In this document: one piece after another, positions 5,272 through 5,763 of the stretch
Position numbering within the stretch: position 1 is the first letter of the stretch
How the letters are laid out: each line of letters begins with the position of its first letter
NCBI GenBank assembly: GCA_001871755.1
Contig: MNXL01000011.1
Coordinates: 1-5,763, forward strand
DNA from: Anaerolineae bacterium CG2_30_64_16
GTDB taxonomy: Bacteria > Chloroflexota > Anaerolineae > CG2-30-64-16
Reading direction: 5' to 3'
Length of the DNA stretch: 5,763 bases
Notes under the pieces: model-generated
The model's input: the letters and a program-made list of their open reading frames with translations, nothing else
Told to the model about the DNA's origin: nothing
Database searches by the model: none
Translations under genes and position numbers: made by a program

Positions 5272-5763
5272 TTACAGGTATGCTTCCTCGCCGTCCGTCT
5301 CCAGCAGTGTGACGAGGTCCCGGACCTCCTCAGCCCGAGACCGCGGACACACCAGCAACACCTCAGGTGTGTCCACGATGATCATCTCTTCCAGGCCGAT
5401 CGCGGCCACCAACCGGCCATCGCTCCGCAAGAAGCAGTTGTGGCTGTCGATCAACACCGCTTTGGCGTGCAACACGTTGCCATCCTTGTCGCCCGGCAGC
5501 ACGTCCGTCAGCGCGGACCAGTTGCCGATATCGCTCCACCCGAAATCGACCGGGATGACCGAGACGTTCTGCGCGTGTTCCATGATGCCGTAGTCGATCG
5601 ACACGCCCACCACTCGCGACCACTCGTCGTTCAGCACGACCTGCGCCGAAGGGCTCCCCAGCGCGGCCGCGATCCGGGTGAGTGCGGCGTGCAGACCCGG
5701 CAGTTGCGCGGCGAATTCGGCCATCAGGCGGTCGGCCCGCCAGACGAACATCCCGCTGTTCCA
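5272..5763 (-). CDS. Second, inverted partial copy of manC (C-terminal 163 codons)
   Basis: On the minus strand this encodes residues Trp194 to Leu356 plus stop of the ManC described at 4094-5164, from WNSGMFVW through GWSDIGNWSAL to the terminal EEAYL, and runs off the window edge. Product and nucleotides are identical to the + strand copy, so no independent evolution is visible. It most likely does not exist as a separate gene but reflects a fold-back of the sequence. If real, it would be a convergent duplicate whose 5' part lies outside the window. Confidence 0.4.
   Translation of the reverse strand, partial: WNSGMFVWRADRLMAEFAAQLPGLHAALTRIAAALGSPSAQVVLNDEWSRVVGVSIDYGIMEHAQNVSVIPVDFGWSDIGNWSALTDVLPGDKDGNVLHAKAVLIDSHNCFLRSDGRLVAAIGLEEMIIVDTPEVLLVCPRSRAEEVRDLVTLLETDGEEAYL

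Larger units (their letters stand above)
4673..5763. repeat. Perfect long inverted repeat (545-base arms, one-base centre)
   Basis: Bases 5219-5763 are the reverse complement of 4673-5217, with C5218 as the only unpaired base; position i pairs with 10436 minus i. I compared the centre, the manC stop region and the outer end by eye, and the translated products of both arms are identical. The repeat is cut by the window edge, so its true length is unknown. Absence of any mismatch over 545 bases and the tiny spacer argue for an assembly or amplification fold-back; very recent inverted duplication or a hairpin chromosome end are alternatives. Confidence 0.95.

Noticed and set aside
5219..5593. 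A + strand frame of 124 codons identical to a minus-strand frame at 4843-5217
   Set aside because: Both are the antisense shadow of manC, duplicated only because of the inverted repeat.

Overview
The window reads as a high-GC bacterial chromosome segment, probably close to a contig end. It carries a conserved translation and secretion gene cluster on the + strand: ffh (SRP GTPase), rpsP (ribosomal protein S16), khpA (small KH-domain RNA-binding protein) and rimM (16S rRNA processing factor). These are followed by dprA (DNA-processing protein) and manC (mannose-1-phosphate guanylyltransferase). The ffh-rpsP-KH-rimM order is shared by many Gram-positive and Chloroflexota genomes. GC richness, GTG starts, strong AGGAGG-type ribosome binding sites, a short single-domain ManC and the absence of trmD/rplS after rimM make Chloroflexota or a similar lineage my best guess. 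This is inference, not proof.

Layout: 1-63 is the leader of ffh. ffh (64-1392) is followed by a candidate promoter overlapping its stop codon, then rpsP (1471-1737), khpA (1849-2076) and rimM (2230-2757). Unlike the tight spacing usual for such operons, khpA and rimM have leaders of 111 and 153 bases with stem-loop potential. After rimM there is a strong sigma-70-type promoter (2770-2798) and then a compact hairpin-rich element (about 2806-2926). It has imperfect terminal inverted repeats and two mirror-image inner hairpins, and lies directly in front of dprA (2964-4073). manC (4094-5164) follows dprA by 20 bases and is probably co-transcribed with it.

The last 1.1 kb is a perfect inverted repeat. 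Bases 5219-5763 are the reverse complement of 4673-5217 around a single central base (5218), so the 3' part of manC appears twice, head-on, up to the window edge. The junction lies in a second copy of the element end seen before dprA: a 23-base terminal motif shared with one mismatch, again followed by a hairpin. The simplest reading is an assembly or amplification fold-back at a repeated palindromic element. A genuine inverted duplication or hairpin chromosome end is the alternative. The most interesting biology is the pair of related hairpin elements, which suggest a dispersed MITE-like or structured-RNA family in this genome.
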